A stretch of DNA of 64,000 nucleotides from contig CM012954.1 of the NCBI GenBank assembly GCA_000181795.3, forward strand, positions 12,059,051 through 12,123,050. The letters run 5' to 3'. The notes under the pieces were generated by a model, which did not search any database, was not told where the DNA came from, and saw only the letters and a program-made list of their open reading frames with translations. The translations under genes were made by a program, and so were the position numbers. Positions 11,723-22,871 of the stretch are shown here, in pieces; the first letter of the stretch is position 1; each line of letters begins with the position of its first letter. This DNA comes from Trichinella spiralis. Taxonomy: Eukaryota > Nematoda > Enoplea > Trichinellida > Trichinellidae.

Positions 11723-13198
11723 TTCATCAATCTAGAATAGTTCATGAATTCGCGTGAATTTCATCAATCATACAGTACAATACAGTCACGCGAGTTTAGT
11801 CAGCTGACTTGAAGTTTTCAACGTTCGTACAAAACAAAATGACACGGCCAAAAATGAATAAATAATACAAAATATTATCATGAAAAATGTGACAAACTTA
11901 AATCGTCAAGTCACCATCACGAAAGTCAACTTCACCAACGCCAAACCACACTTCACTCTGGTGAAAGGTATACAGTATCAAAAAAACACCGAACCTGTAT
12001 TCCATTTAGTAAAATTTTTCTAAGAAATATTTAAAAAAATACTTTCCCCAAATATTCATCACGTTTAGAGTGAAATAATTTCAATTTATTCACTTATATT
12101 TGATCATTTCAACATTATAAGTAACAAAAGTAACGCAACGTTTTTTAAATACAAAAAATTAATAAAATATTACCATAAATAGAAAATACAAATTGGAAAA
12201 AATTCTAAAATTACAAATCAAAGTGAGTAACAAAGCAAAGTAATTTAGTACGCAAAAGAGGAGCAAACGACAAGTAACAACTTTTCTTGCGAACCGTAAT
12301 ATTATACTGAACGCTTTTTAAAATTTCAAAATGTGCCAAATATTACATATTACATGAATTAGAAATTAATTAAAAATTTAATTTATGCACTGACAAGGTA
12401 GCATTTGGCATTGAAAATAAATAATAATTGCGCCAGACTTTGAAAACTACTTCATAATGAAATACAAAATCTAAGCATCACTGTTCACATGTAATGCAAG
12501 ATTACTTAAGTTCACAAAAAAGTCAAACGTTTTCATAAATTGTACATAGAGAATGGCAAATTACAAATGAAGCGCTAATTCATGAGAGAAAAATTCAAAT
12601 TCAAATGCCAGTCAACTGTCGTTTCGTCCCAACAGTATAGAATAATAAATCCATAAATTTTCATTTTTCTCATTTCAATTCAAAACTGTTAATGAATTAT
12701 CGATTAGTTTCACTTGGTACGTATTGAAATGCAAAAACTATGAACAAATCTCCCGCTTACAGTACTCAATGTATCAAAAATATACCTACTTATAACAATG
12801 TACTGTATTAAAAGCTGTAATACATAAAAAAATTTGTATCCATGCACCTGGCAACATTCATTTATGTAAAACAATGTCCAGATATCGAAGAATCTGAAAT
12901 GAAAGAAACACATTTGCTTTCTTTGCATGGATAATGCTTCAGCATCTTCTAATCGAAGCTTACTGGTAAGCAAATGGAAAATTTTTTACATTTTTTGCAT
13001 GTGGTACCAGTCATATCTCATAAATCTAACCATGGCATCAAAAGTTTTCAACTTCAACCTTAACAAAAAAGGAATAAGTAATACTTGCAAGCTGATTTGA
13101 AATCAACATTTGAAAACGTCTACATTCCATCATATCGATTATCTAAAGATAAGTTCTAAATGAATGAACGAATAAACTAATATATAAAATATAAAGAA

Positions 13199-13226
<28 letters not shown>
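13199..13226. repeat. AT dinucleotide run
   Basis: Perfect AT repeat in the gene-poor 11.7-17.8 kb stretch. Confidence 0.9.
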
Positions 13227-13229
<3 letters not shown>

Positions 13230-14801
13230 GATATAGACATGATAAATAGATATTGGTGACTCTAAAAATAAAATAACATTGAAGTATCGTTAACTGATGA
13301 TAACAGTTGATAGTAATAAGAAAGAAATAATCTAAGTAAAGAATTCAACAGTTGCAGTCATAAATGAATATTACCTATTTTTTTGCTCTACAACTAGAAG
13401 AGGGAAATGTACATTTGAGTTGTCGCTTTTAATCTGAAAAATAAGTAATCTGTTCGTTTCGGTTTTTCATAAGTCTTTTCTTGTAATTTGCATTACAGCT
13501 TTAAAAAATCGGTCTGAAAAAATTATTCTCAAGTGAATACCATCTACATGTAGCAGAATTGTACTAAGACTATTGTTAAAATGTTAAAATCATAAATTGA
13601 AGTGTCTACTGCGATTTCAGTGGTTTCAGTATAGTGCACTGAGCTGAAGTTTACACGTGTACGAATTCTGTGTATTTCTGTTTTTGTCAGTAATTAATCT
13701 AAGCCGTCCAGAAGTCATGTTGTCTTATGCTAATTACCTTTGAATAAATAAATTGAAAGCATTCATTCAACGTGATGATAAATTTTAGCATTTCATTTTA
13801 ACTGCACTGAAATCTGCGCGAAGTTGTACGCGTAAATAACATAGCTAATGGAAAACAGTTTCTACTAGCTATATTATTTAGTAACATATCGAAATTAACT
13901 GTTGAATACGATAATTTCAACAACGTCGGTATAGTATTATTACCTGAAAATCGCGTTTTTCAGTAAACAAAGAATACGGTAGTAATTTTATCTTAATATT
14001 GAAAAATTCGGCTATACTATCGGGTTTATCAAGCATATTTCCGAAAACAAAAAATAAATCAAAACAAAAATGCAGTAAATTTGCTTAAACTACGAAATTA
14101 GACTTGACAATCATGATAATGCTAGTATTACTGTTTCGATCGAACGACAAATTCTCACAACGTGATATGTGAATATCCGCTTAATGTTGTAATATATAGT
14201 GGGAGAGTTGAAGAAAAACACATCCGTAACGCATTTTTTAACGGACCCTGGCACTTGTTAAACTTTTATAACTATGCTGATGAAAAGAGAAAAAAAGTAA
14301 ATGCTAACACTATTGAGAAAAGCAGAAATGTGTCATTATCGTGACGTCAGAACAAATACGCATCAACAACCGAAATCGATTTCTGCTGCATCTGATGGAA
14401 AATAACGCGAACATAACAACTATTATCTTGGACAATGATCAATAATTCTATTATTAAATACATCTCTAGTTAATTTTCTCGAAATAAAGGTTATAAAAAT
14501 GAAATTTTCCCTGCTGCAATCATATCAGAAACAGGGAAAAAAACAGTAATGTATGTCCATTTTCAAAACGTTTCATTTTGTAGAAAATAAAGAAGAAAAT
14601 AAGAAAATATTGAATGATTTTCTATTGATTGCTGATGATACTAGATAATATAAAACTTTCTCATCATTAAATATTTGGTTAATAGAAACTGTGATAAATG
14701 AGATTACTTTTCGTTCATCATTGTGTCAATATTGCTATTTAAGAAAAGAGAAAACGTTTTACATTATATTTTTAAAAAAATTATAAAGTAGAATCTACAG
14801 G

Positions 14802-14849
14802 CACACACACACACACAAACCAATCCTATACATACATACATACATACAT
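14802..14849. repeat. CA run followed by CATA tetranucleotide run
   Basis: (CA)n at 14802-14817, then CATACATA-type units at about 14827-14849. Confidence 0.9.
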
Positions 14850-15376
14850 GCACGACATATACATACATCTGTGTATGTTGTATGTCTGATGTATGTTATG
14901 TGTATAAATAAATATAAATAAATATATAGTTTTTTTTTCAAGAGAAGAAAAATCGATTTACGCCTTTTGGCTTTTGATTACAGATTTAGAGAAACGAGTT
15001 CACAATCACCTGTGTAGCGTCAGCGGAGCGCCGTATAAATCTTGTGCGCACGTTGGCGCAGCAATTCGATTTCAGGCGCCCAGACTTGGTTGTGTTGTGT
15101 CTGTATTCTCCTTCTGTGCTGGACGTTGAAATTTTAAAATACAGTCAGCATTGTGACTGTGATTTTTTTTGTATATTATATATTATATATATTTATATAT
15201 TTATATTCGCGAGTTCATTTAGAACCGTGAACTAAAACTCACTGTTTTGCCAAAGCATAAGAAAATTGTTGATCAATACTTGACTATAGAGAATATCTTT
15301 GTCGATCCAGTAATCATCATCATCATCACAGAGAACTGTTTTACCGTTGGATATAGAGGTACTAAATGAGTGCTAA

Positions 15377-15465
15377 GAGAATGAGAGAGATTGAGATTGA
15401 GAGAGAGAATGAGAGAGAGAGAGAGATAGAGAATGAAAGAGGAGGCAGAGAGAGAGAGAGAGAGC
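15377..15465. repeat. GA-rich microsatellite
   Basis: Interrupted GA/GAGAGA tract, about 90 bp; start of a dense cluster of different simple repeats that extends to about 16316. Confidence 0.9.
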
Positions 15466-15751
15466 GAATAATCGAGACATGGAAGAGATAATATGCAGTA
15501 GAGCGACGGCGAATAAAAATAAATATTGCCATCGCAGCAGCAGTAGTTGTAGACTACACGTCGCACACACACACAAATAAATGCTCGTTGGCTGTGTGTT
15601 TATGCGTGGCACATGACGAATCGATTTATCGAGAAGCAACGTCTGTGAAGTGAATGCCGTGCACTATTTGGCGTGCAACTGGCCTTGGCAGAACACAAGC
15701 TTTTTTCCTCTTTTATTTCCTTCTTTTCTGCCTCTTTATATTATTAATTTC

Positions 15752-15785
15752 ATTCATTCAATCATTCATTCATTCATTCTTTCTT
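15752..15785. repeat. CATT/CTTT tetranucleotide tract
   Basis: CATTCATT units grading into TTCTTTCT and then CTCTCT. Confidence 0.85.
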
Positions 15786-15912
15786 TCCTTCTCTCTCTCT
15801 CTCGTTCCCTCTTTCTCACTTCTTTTCTACTCTTCAACTCTGCTACACTCATTTAGTTGATCAAAAATGAGTTAATTTCAAAAAATCAGCAAAACTGAAA
15901 CACAACATGCAA

Positions 15913-15947
<35 letters not shown>

Positions 15948-16009
15948 GTAGTAATAGTAGTAGTAGCAATAGCATCAGAATCAGCATCAGCGGCAGCAGC
16001 AGCAGCAGC
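15913..16009. repeat. CAG/TAG trinucleotide-rich tract
   Basis: Mixed CAG, CAA, TAG and CAT triplets. On the minus strand it reads as an Ala/Thr-rich ORF, similar in composition to the Ala/Thr tract of the CCCH gene's last exon, but no gene context supports translation here. Confidence 0.85.
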
Positions 16010-16294
16010 AGTGATGATAATACTGAGCAGCATCGACATTAAATACGAACAAGAAATGTCAGAAAAATGAATAGAAAATGCGCGACAGGCGCTCAATCTG
16101 GTTCACGAAACTGGGACGCCAACAGCGCCGAACTTCTCTCTCATTGTTTGAACTTATTCATTGCCAATAAACAAATATTTGCCCAAATTTCAATTTTCAT
16201 ACTCGTCATACAAAATTAAATAACACACAATTCTATTCTCAACTTCTTTTCTCTCACTTCACTTGTATCAAAGTTACAAAATCAATTAAACAAG

Positions 16295-16316
16295 CAACAA
16301 CAACAACAACAACAAC
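16295..16316. repeat. CAA trinucleotide run
   Basis: Seven or so CAA units. Confidence 0.85.
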
Positions 16317-17769
16317 ATAATAGTTATAATAATAAAACGATAAATGTAAATAAACCGTAACTTTATAAAATTTAAAAAGCACTTACAAAAATGGTTGTTT
16401 TTTTCCCGTTGTTATTACAATTTTATCATACAGAAATCCGCTTACATTATTACTGTGGTGCTTTAAGGTTGTTTTTACAACTTGTATTATTCGACATTCA
16501 TTCAATGAGAAAAATTTTTTCGCTAATGTGAGAAAACGAAGACTTGACCTTCTTGGTGGACAAGTCATTTGTTACCGCTGTTTTCTAACGAAGCAACAGG
16601 CGAATTCTTCAAATCTGTCAACGCTGCTTTATCAATATATATATATATTTTTTCAAAAAAATTTTCCACATATCACAAATCACAGCTACACAATCCAACA
16701 TCCGCTTTGTGAAGCGTGAAAAAAACAACCAATACCGTATTCGAATATTGAATACAGGTACTTCTTGTGTTCAAGGTCACGCTGTGGCAGATTGCGAATT
16801 CAAAAATTCACTGTAACAATCTGTGCTGACTGTAACTTTTTTTCCCCGTCAAATTCGACGCAATCTTGAAATTTAAACTTTACACGCACAATTTTTCACT
16901 TTTCTCATCAAAATCGACAAATTTTTTTCTTTTTATTTTTCATAAATAACATACCATTTGAAACTGAACTGCCTGTTGTTGTACTGTTACAGTAACAGAG
17001 TGACATGTCTTTCCATGTTTACTTTATTTCCAGGCAAAAAAAATTTGCATACACGTGCCATATCAAATGTAATTATTGATTACTCGCTGTGTTGGTTTTG
17101 CAACATTGTTTCAATAGCTACCTATTTATAAGCTTTGAGAAGAAGAAACAGTGCGAACTAATTAATTGCGTTATGCATATGCGAGCAAACTGCAAACGAA
17201 TATTGTACTCATTTCGTGATACTGATTAATTTGAACATAATTTAAAATTGAACAGAATTTTCTGCTTATGTAACACTTTTTTTATTGACAGAAATTCATA
17301 GCCTGTTTTACATGTTATTTTGATATTTTTAGTACACTTTCACTTAACAGCAAATTGAACCGTTTTTGAAATAATGTTTCACTTTCAAGTATCCATCTTT
17401 TGATTGATTGAGTCATTGTCTAGAATTTATTGGTCAGACAATTTTAGCTTAAACGTCAATCACGTTTGGCATCATACCTATCTATCGCATTTGTCATAAA
17501 TATTATTTATAAATTAAAATTATCATTTATATTGCATAATTATAATATTTAAATATCACAAAGAACAAGGAGTTTTGAAAAATACAAACCACATTACTGT
17601 AGTATTGTTATTGAAACGGTGTACGATACAATTTGTAAACCGTAACTGTATTTTTTTGTGATCATAAACTCAACCGGTACTAATAAATATGAAATGAATT
17701 AACGAGTGTATAAATTTTTTAAATATATATGATAAAATATTGATATGTACGATTTTTTAGGAATTTTTA

Positions 17770-19320
17770 ATGTTCTGTTGTCACAGCGTTCGAAAATCAG
17801 CGAGAATACGTTTGTTACTTCTTTGTGGAGATGCTCAAAGACGGTATGCTAGCAATAGTGTGAGAGTTCGTTTCGCGCCAAGTCCTACAGGGTTTTTGCA
17901 TTTCGGTGGTCTGAGAACTGCTTTATTCAACTATTTTTTTGCTAAACAGCGTGATGGAGTGTTCGTTTTGAGAATTGAGGATACAGATCGTCGTAGAATA
18001 GTGAATGGTTCTGTACAGAATTTGTTATCTGTTTTGCATTGCTTGAAAATCGCACCGGACGAAGGGCCAGCCAACGGAGGACCATATGGGCCATATGTCC
18101 AGTCGGAACGTATCCCACTCTACCAAGCGGCCGCTGAGCAGCTTATTGCCGAAAGAAAAGCCTATCGTTGCTTTTGTTCAGAACAGAGAATTTCCATTTT
18201 GAGAAAGGAGATGGCTCGTTTGCATCATCGGAAAAATTACGATAATTTCTGTAGAAAGCTGTCCGTGGAAGAGGCAAATCAGCGGATGCGAAATGGAGAA
18301 AAATTCGTCGTGCGATTTTTCCAGAAGTCGCGCAGCTATTCGTTGAATGATCTCGTCTATGGCCAGTACACCACTAATGTATCCGAGGAGGATGGTGATC
18401 CGGTGATCATCAAATCGGACCAATATCCGACTTATCATTTCGCCAACGTGGTCGACGATCATCTGATGCGCATAAGTCATGTACTGAGAGGAGAGGAGTG
18501 GCTCACCTCGTTAAGTAAGCATTTGCAAATTTATGAAGCGTTCAACTGGGAACCGCCACAGTTCGGTCATCTACCGGTTATGCTAGACATGGACGGTTCG
18601 AAATTGTCAAAACGTGACTTGTCGGTTCACGTGGATCATTTCTTAGCGTCCGGTTATCATCCAGATGCGTTAATTAATTTTGTTTGCTTTGCGGGTGGTG
18701 GATTCGGTGATTTGAAAAATGCAGACATGTTGTACAGTACGAAACAATTGATTCGCATGTTCAACTTGAATATGGTACAACGTCGTCGAACGAAATTAGA
18801 TGTACAATGGTTGAAACGGTTTAATCGAGAAGCCATTCGTCGACAAAGTGAAGATGCGTTGTTGGAACAACTTCTCAAGCTCATCGACCGTGAAATACCA
18901 GCTGAACACCGCATAGAATATGACGACAATTATTTCAGATCTGTCTTGAGACATTTTCGACCGCATATAGATTCCTTGTCTGATCTGTTGCTTAGCGAAA
19001 ACAGATATCTGTGGAGCTGGCCTAATCAAGTGCATTCAAAATTGACAATAGCCAACAATCAATGGTTACTGTTTCTCGACCAGGTTATAAATCAACTTGA
19101 TGCTTTGCCAGAGGATCACTTCATGGAAAATGCAGTAGCGTTGCATCTGTTGAACTGTGCAAAACACAGTCAGCTACAATCGAAAAAAGCGATGCAGTTT
19201 TTGCGCCATACTCTAACAGGTGCTGACAAAGGCTTGCCAATAGCTGAAATACTGGTTCTTTTTGGGAAAACTTATTCACTGCAACGGCTCCGGCGTATCA
19301 GAGAACAGTCAACAATTTAA
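17770..19320 (+). CDS. EARS2: Mitochondrial glutamyl-tRNA synthetase
   Basis: Single 516-codon exon (human EARS2 523 aa). Class I aminoacyl-tRNA synthetase that charges mitochondrial tRNA-Glu (and, in animals, mitochondrial tRNA-Gln before amidation). The first ~30 residues are Arg/Leu/Cys-rich with no acidic residue before position 21, as expected for a mitochondrial presequence. The Rossmann fold opens with VRFAPSPTGFLHFGGLRTAL; the HIGH-type signature reads HFGG at 44-47 where bacterial enzymes usually have HLGG. IEDTDR is at about 69-74 and the KMSKS-type loop GSKLSKRD at about 276-283. The helical anticodon-binding domain follows to the C-terminus. The ATG follows closely after an in-frame stop (TAG). 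Intronless, like CDC37 in this window. It converges on the tetraspanin gene with about 340 bp between stop codons. Confidence 0.96.
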   Translation: MFCCHSVRKSARIRLLLLCGDAQRRYASNSVRVRFAPSPTGFLHFGGLRTALFNYFFAKQRDGVFVLRIEDTDRRRIVNGSVQNLLSVLHCLKIAPDEGPANGGPYGPYVQSERIPLYQAAAEQLIAERKAYRCFCSEQRISILRKEMARLHHRKNYDNFCRKLSVEEANQRMRNGEKFVVRFFQKSRSYSLNDLVYGQYTTNVSEEDGDPVIIKSDQYPTYHFANVVDDHLMRISHVLRGEEWLTSLSKHLQIYEAFNWEPPQFGHLPVMLDMDGSKLSKRDLSVHVDHFLASGYHPDALINFVCFAGGGFGDLKNADMLYSTKQLIRMFNLNMVQRRRTKLDVQWLKRFNREAIRRQSEDALLEQLLKLIDREIPAEHRIEYDDNYFRSVLRHFRPHIDSLSDLLLSENRYLWSWPNQVHSKLTIANNQWLLFLDQVINQLDALPEDHFMENAVALHLLNCAKHSQLQSKKAMQFLRHTLTGADKGLPIAEILVLFGKTYSLQRLRRIREQSTI

Positions 19321-19660
19321 ATAGAAATCAGTTTCATTTATTCATTTTGTTCGACACAAAATTCATAACTGTACAGTATTATTCAAAAATTAGAAAACGT
19401 CAAAAGAGAGAGGAAAAAACGTGAAATCAGTTGGCAGAAAAGCTATTACTTTTCTTGTTAAGAAATGAGGTATTACATTGTGAAACACATCTGATTTTTG
19501 GAATTGTTAAACAGAAGACACGGGAACGAGTAAAGGAAATCCTAAGGCTAGCAAGCGAACGATCAACAATCAATAAAGAGCAATGATAACATACATGGAA
19601 GAATAGCTTAAAAGTTATTCATCTTCCATGTCGTCCCATCATCGACTGACAAAAATATAT
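19321..19660. other. Convergent 3' intergenic spacer
   Basis: 340 bp between the stop codons of the plus-strand GluRS gene and the minus-strand tetraspanin gene. It must hold both 3' UTRs. It contains two TACTGTA-family or related elements near 19372; I see no exon. Confidence 0.5.
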
Positions 19661-21376
19661 TCAATGAGAATAACGCCATCGGGCACGCTGTGCAAAAACA
19701 TCGCTACGCAAATTCTGCGCAAAACAAATACCAAGAATCTATAAAAATGAATCATTTTTTAAAACTGATCGTCGTTACAGTATTCTAAAATGCAATCGCT
19801 TAAAAATAACAGCTAGTCATGCATCTATAGCAAAATAAGCAACGTTGACAGGGCAGGATAAGTGAAGCGTGCGTCCGGCTTGCAAAAGCAACACACGACA
19901 TCCCTTACTTCAACTGCAACAACTGTCGACGCGATGCCTCCCATAAGTGCAAAATTTCTCTCTATCCAGTCTAGCCCACGATTTAAACAACCTTCACAGT
20001 AGATTTTCTTGCAAACCATCGGTGACTAGAAAACCAAAATTATAATATTGAATATAACTTTTACCTCCAAAGTAGCAACGCCGACAGCTACAGAACCAAC
20101 CACGGCCAAATTACGGCTAAACCATTCTTGCACTTGTATCAAGCAACCAGATTGAAAAATACTCTCTGAGAACTATAAAGCGAAAATAAAAATGGCAAAA
20201 TCAACCAAAGCAGCAACACATTCCGAACAATACATTTGTTAGTATTGAAGTAGTAAATAAAGAAGCGAAGAAAAGCAAGACAGAGCAAAAGGCAACACAA
20301 TAATGTTTACGTAAGTTAACATAATAAATGTGAAGAATCACAAAACAACTTACAAATTGATTACTGCATATAAAAACAACAATATGAAAAGTATCTGATG
20401 AAAAAAAAACATTCATTTATCCTATTTACAACTTTAGTAATAGCAAATTAAAAACAATTAATGAATAAAATAAACAGCCTGAACTTACAGGTGACATTTT
20501 TCGAGCACCGTGTCCACAATAATAATTCACCAGGCCATTCAAGCTAGCAGTTTTGCAACAAGAGAAGGGAACTCCTCCAGCTTCGGGACTTCCGAGAGCT
20601 TCGGACGAACTGTTAAAGTAAATATTCAAATCCCAATCATTCGGACCATGAATACCGCAGCATCGAAGCTGAAAAATCGAAAAAATATTTAATAATAAAC
20701 GAATGTCATTCTAATTTACCCAGTCCATTTGAATCCAATCAATCACGCTCTGCAAATCAGGATCATCACGGTAATAAATTATCATATCATCCAGCTGCGT
20801 CTCCAATTGCTCTTTGACCTAAAGAGATAAATTCATGTATAAAATGATCAGAAACCAATCATTGAGATTTATATCGATGAAATATCATTACCCAATCTTT
20901 AAAAACAAATCCAAGAATGCCAATTGCAAGTTCGATAAGAAGCAAATTTCCAACTAACACAGCATACTAAAGAATGAGAAAATTCATTAGAAACTGAAAT
21001 GCAAAATAACTGTTCTACAGTACTTACACATGCAAGTAGGCAAGTGTTCTCTCGTAAGGCGCCAATGCAACCCGTAAAACCAATTACAAAAGTGACACCG
21101 CCAACAATTATTAGTAACCAAGCCGGGTCTAAGTAAAACTTCGACAAACGAGTACCCAACTGACTGAAGGGATTTTTTTCTATTTGAGCCCATAAACCAA
21201 CGAGAAGAATTGTCAATCCAATTAGCTGATTTCATACATAAATGTTATTATATCAATAAAGCACAACAACAGTTTTCATGTACCCAGAAAACAACATTGA
21301 AACTGAAAACCATGTACTTCACAAAGCAGCTGATTTCGCTGGGATCCCGTCGACGAAAACCAGGAAGCTGATGCAT
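19661..21376 (-). CDS. TspanC8-type tetraspanin (TSPAN5/14/17/33 group; nematode TSP-14-like) with alternative exons
   Basis: Exons in transcription order: 21284-21376, 21028-21225, 20892-20966, 20720-20818, 20489-20668, then either 20065-20172 (B) or 19909-20025 (A), then 19661-19738. Every junction is phase 0. Product is 276 aa with B or 279 aa with A (human TSPAN5 268). Four membrane segments, GGV-x-F-x-x-GFTGCIGALREN in the TM2 region, FVFKDW ahead of the large loop, CCG and GVPFSCC in the loop, and a tail with ILGICFAQNLRSD match TSPAN5 closely. TspanC8 proteins escort the protease ADAM10 and so tune Notch cleavage at the cell surface. Start chosen at MHQLPGFRRRDPSEISC; a splice acceptor 14 nt upstream implies a 5' noncoding exon or a trans-spliced leader. 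Confidence 0.95.
19909..20025 (-). other. Tetraspanin alternative exon A (end of large extracellular loop plus TM4)
   Basis: 39 codons, phase 0 at both ends, flanked by TTTTCTAG and GTAAGG. It encodes the same structural segment as exon B but begins SPMVCKKIYCEGC, so it contributes three loop cysteines. Splicing in both A and B would duplicate TM4, so one replaces the other. Confidence 0.85.
20065..20172 (-). other. Tetraspanin alternative exon B (end of large extracellular loop plus TM4)
   Basis: 36 codons, phase 0 at both ends, flanked by a TTTATAG acceptor and a GTAAAAG donor. It encodes the terminal loop cysteine (SGC) followed by the fourth membrane segment. It aligns without gaps to exon A from that GC onward (GCLIQVQEWFSRNLAVVGS versus GCLNRGLDWIERNFALMGG). 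It contributes one cysteine to the loop. Confidence 0.85.
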
Positions 21377-22871
21377 TCTCTTCTTTACCACTGAATTACA
21401 GAATCAATTAAAGACAGTGTTCTAATAGTCTGTAACAAAGTAAAAGTCGTTTTTACATCAGTGCTTTCCTAAAAGATATCATAAATGAAACTAAGAAAAT
21501 TTTCAAAGCACTTTAATTTAAATGTACTTTAGTTAAGTTCTCTTAAATGTTAAAATAATCGCATAAAACTTAAACATTGCTTGATTTAGTTTAGAAACAT
21601 ACGTGAATCATAAATGCACGTTGAAATACTAAACAAATTTGAAATTTAAATGCAACATTACTTAAAGTAAGAGATAGACACTAACTTACCAAAGTAAAAA
21701 AAATAAATAAAATCTAAAATACAATAAGTAACAACATTGAGCTAAAAAAGCACAACAATAACACTGAATAATCTTGCAACAGCTTGTAGTTTACTGTAGC
21801 TATTTATAATAAGGTTGTATTTGCTTTTATCTTTGAATTGAAATTATAACAAATCTATTTCATGTCATAAATTTTATTTTTATGAGCATTTAATTTTATT
21901 TAATTGTTTTTTCATTGTTTTAAATGCTTTTATTTACTATTTATAATGAAGTTTAATTAAATTATCATTGCAAACAGTGCATGTTATTTAATTTGAGATG
22001 CTACCAATTTTCCTTAAAGTATGTTTTTCTTATTATACTAATTCAATACAGATATAGTACAATTATGATATAGTCATTATTGTTAAGAATATCGTAAAAA
22101 TGTGACCATGTTAAGAGCGTATTTTTTAAGTTGTTCAAAAAATGAAGGTTAACGTTTTTACGCTTTTTGACTTATATTTCATGCTTGAAAAGCTAAACAA
22201 GTAATATTTTAAATTAGCGTCATGTAAAATAAATATTGGTGCATTAGAATTACCATGAATATATAAAATTGCTTATTTTGTTTTATTTTTGATGAATTAA
22301 ATGACAGTTCTAAAAATACAATTATTAAAATGTTTCCTATTGCTTAAAATATTGAATTATAAGAAAAATGAAATTATTGAAATATTATCTATCGTTTAAA
22401 GACTTGAATTATTTTATGCACAATTGTATACTGTATTTTTGTATCGATTGTTTTTCAGTATTCGTCCTGTTTTGAATTATTTTTTCCCTGAGATCCGTTA
22501 GCAAAATTTTTATTTTAAAATTAAGAGCTTTTCTCAACCGTTGCTGTACTTATGATCATTTTGAATAAGCGTTGCTTAGATACTTTTTTTATTTTATAGT
22601 CACCTGAAATGTGTTATCTTTCGACATTAATTTTTCTGTGCTTTCAGTGGTTGAAAATTCAACTGAAAAGTCCCATAATCGAATGGATTAGTTTTTCGTT
22701 AATTAGTTGTTTTTATAGGCTTTTATATCGTTTTACAGAAGCAGCGGTTTCTGTTGCGTGGGCAATGTTGTAGGCGTTTTGACGTCACATTCGCTTCTGT
22801 CCTTGTGTACATCAACACGCATGGCCGGTGCTTCAGCGCAGCGTAAATCATTTTCTTTTGAAGACTGATCT
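21377..22871. other. Divergent intergenic region between tetraspanin and RUNDC1
   Basis: About 1.5 kb, extremely AT-rich (especially 21480-22560), holding the promoters of two divergently transcribed genes. A CAG acceptor at the left edge hints at a tetraspanin 5' noncoding exon further right. The less AT-rich block from about 22730 is probably RUNDC1 5' UTR; it has a TTTTACAG acceptor-like site just before. Confidence 0.5.

Larger units (their letters stand above)
11723..17769. other. Six-kilobase gene-poor, AT-rich intergenic stretch
   Basis: It lies between two divergently oriented genes (the CCCH gene on minus, the GluRS gene on plus), so it contains both promoters. No ORF here shows family motifs or splice-consistent coding sequence. 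It carries several TACTGTA heptamers, an AT run at about 13199-13226, and a dense microsatellite cluster between about 14800 and 16320. Base composition is least AT-rich around 15000-15140 and 16080-16140. Confidence 0.5.

Noticed and set aside
15878-16096. Minus-strand 72-codon ORF rich in Ala/Thr, similar in composition to part of the CCCH protein
   Set aside because: It is a translation of the CAG/TAG repeat tract; no splice sites, family motif or flanking coding sequence supports it.
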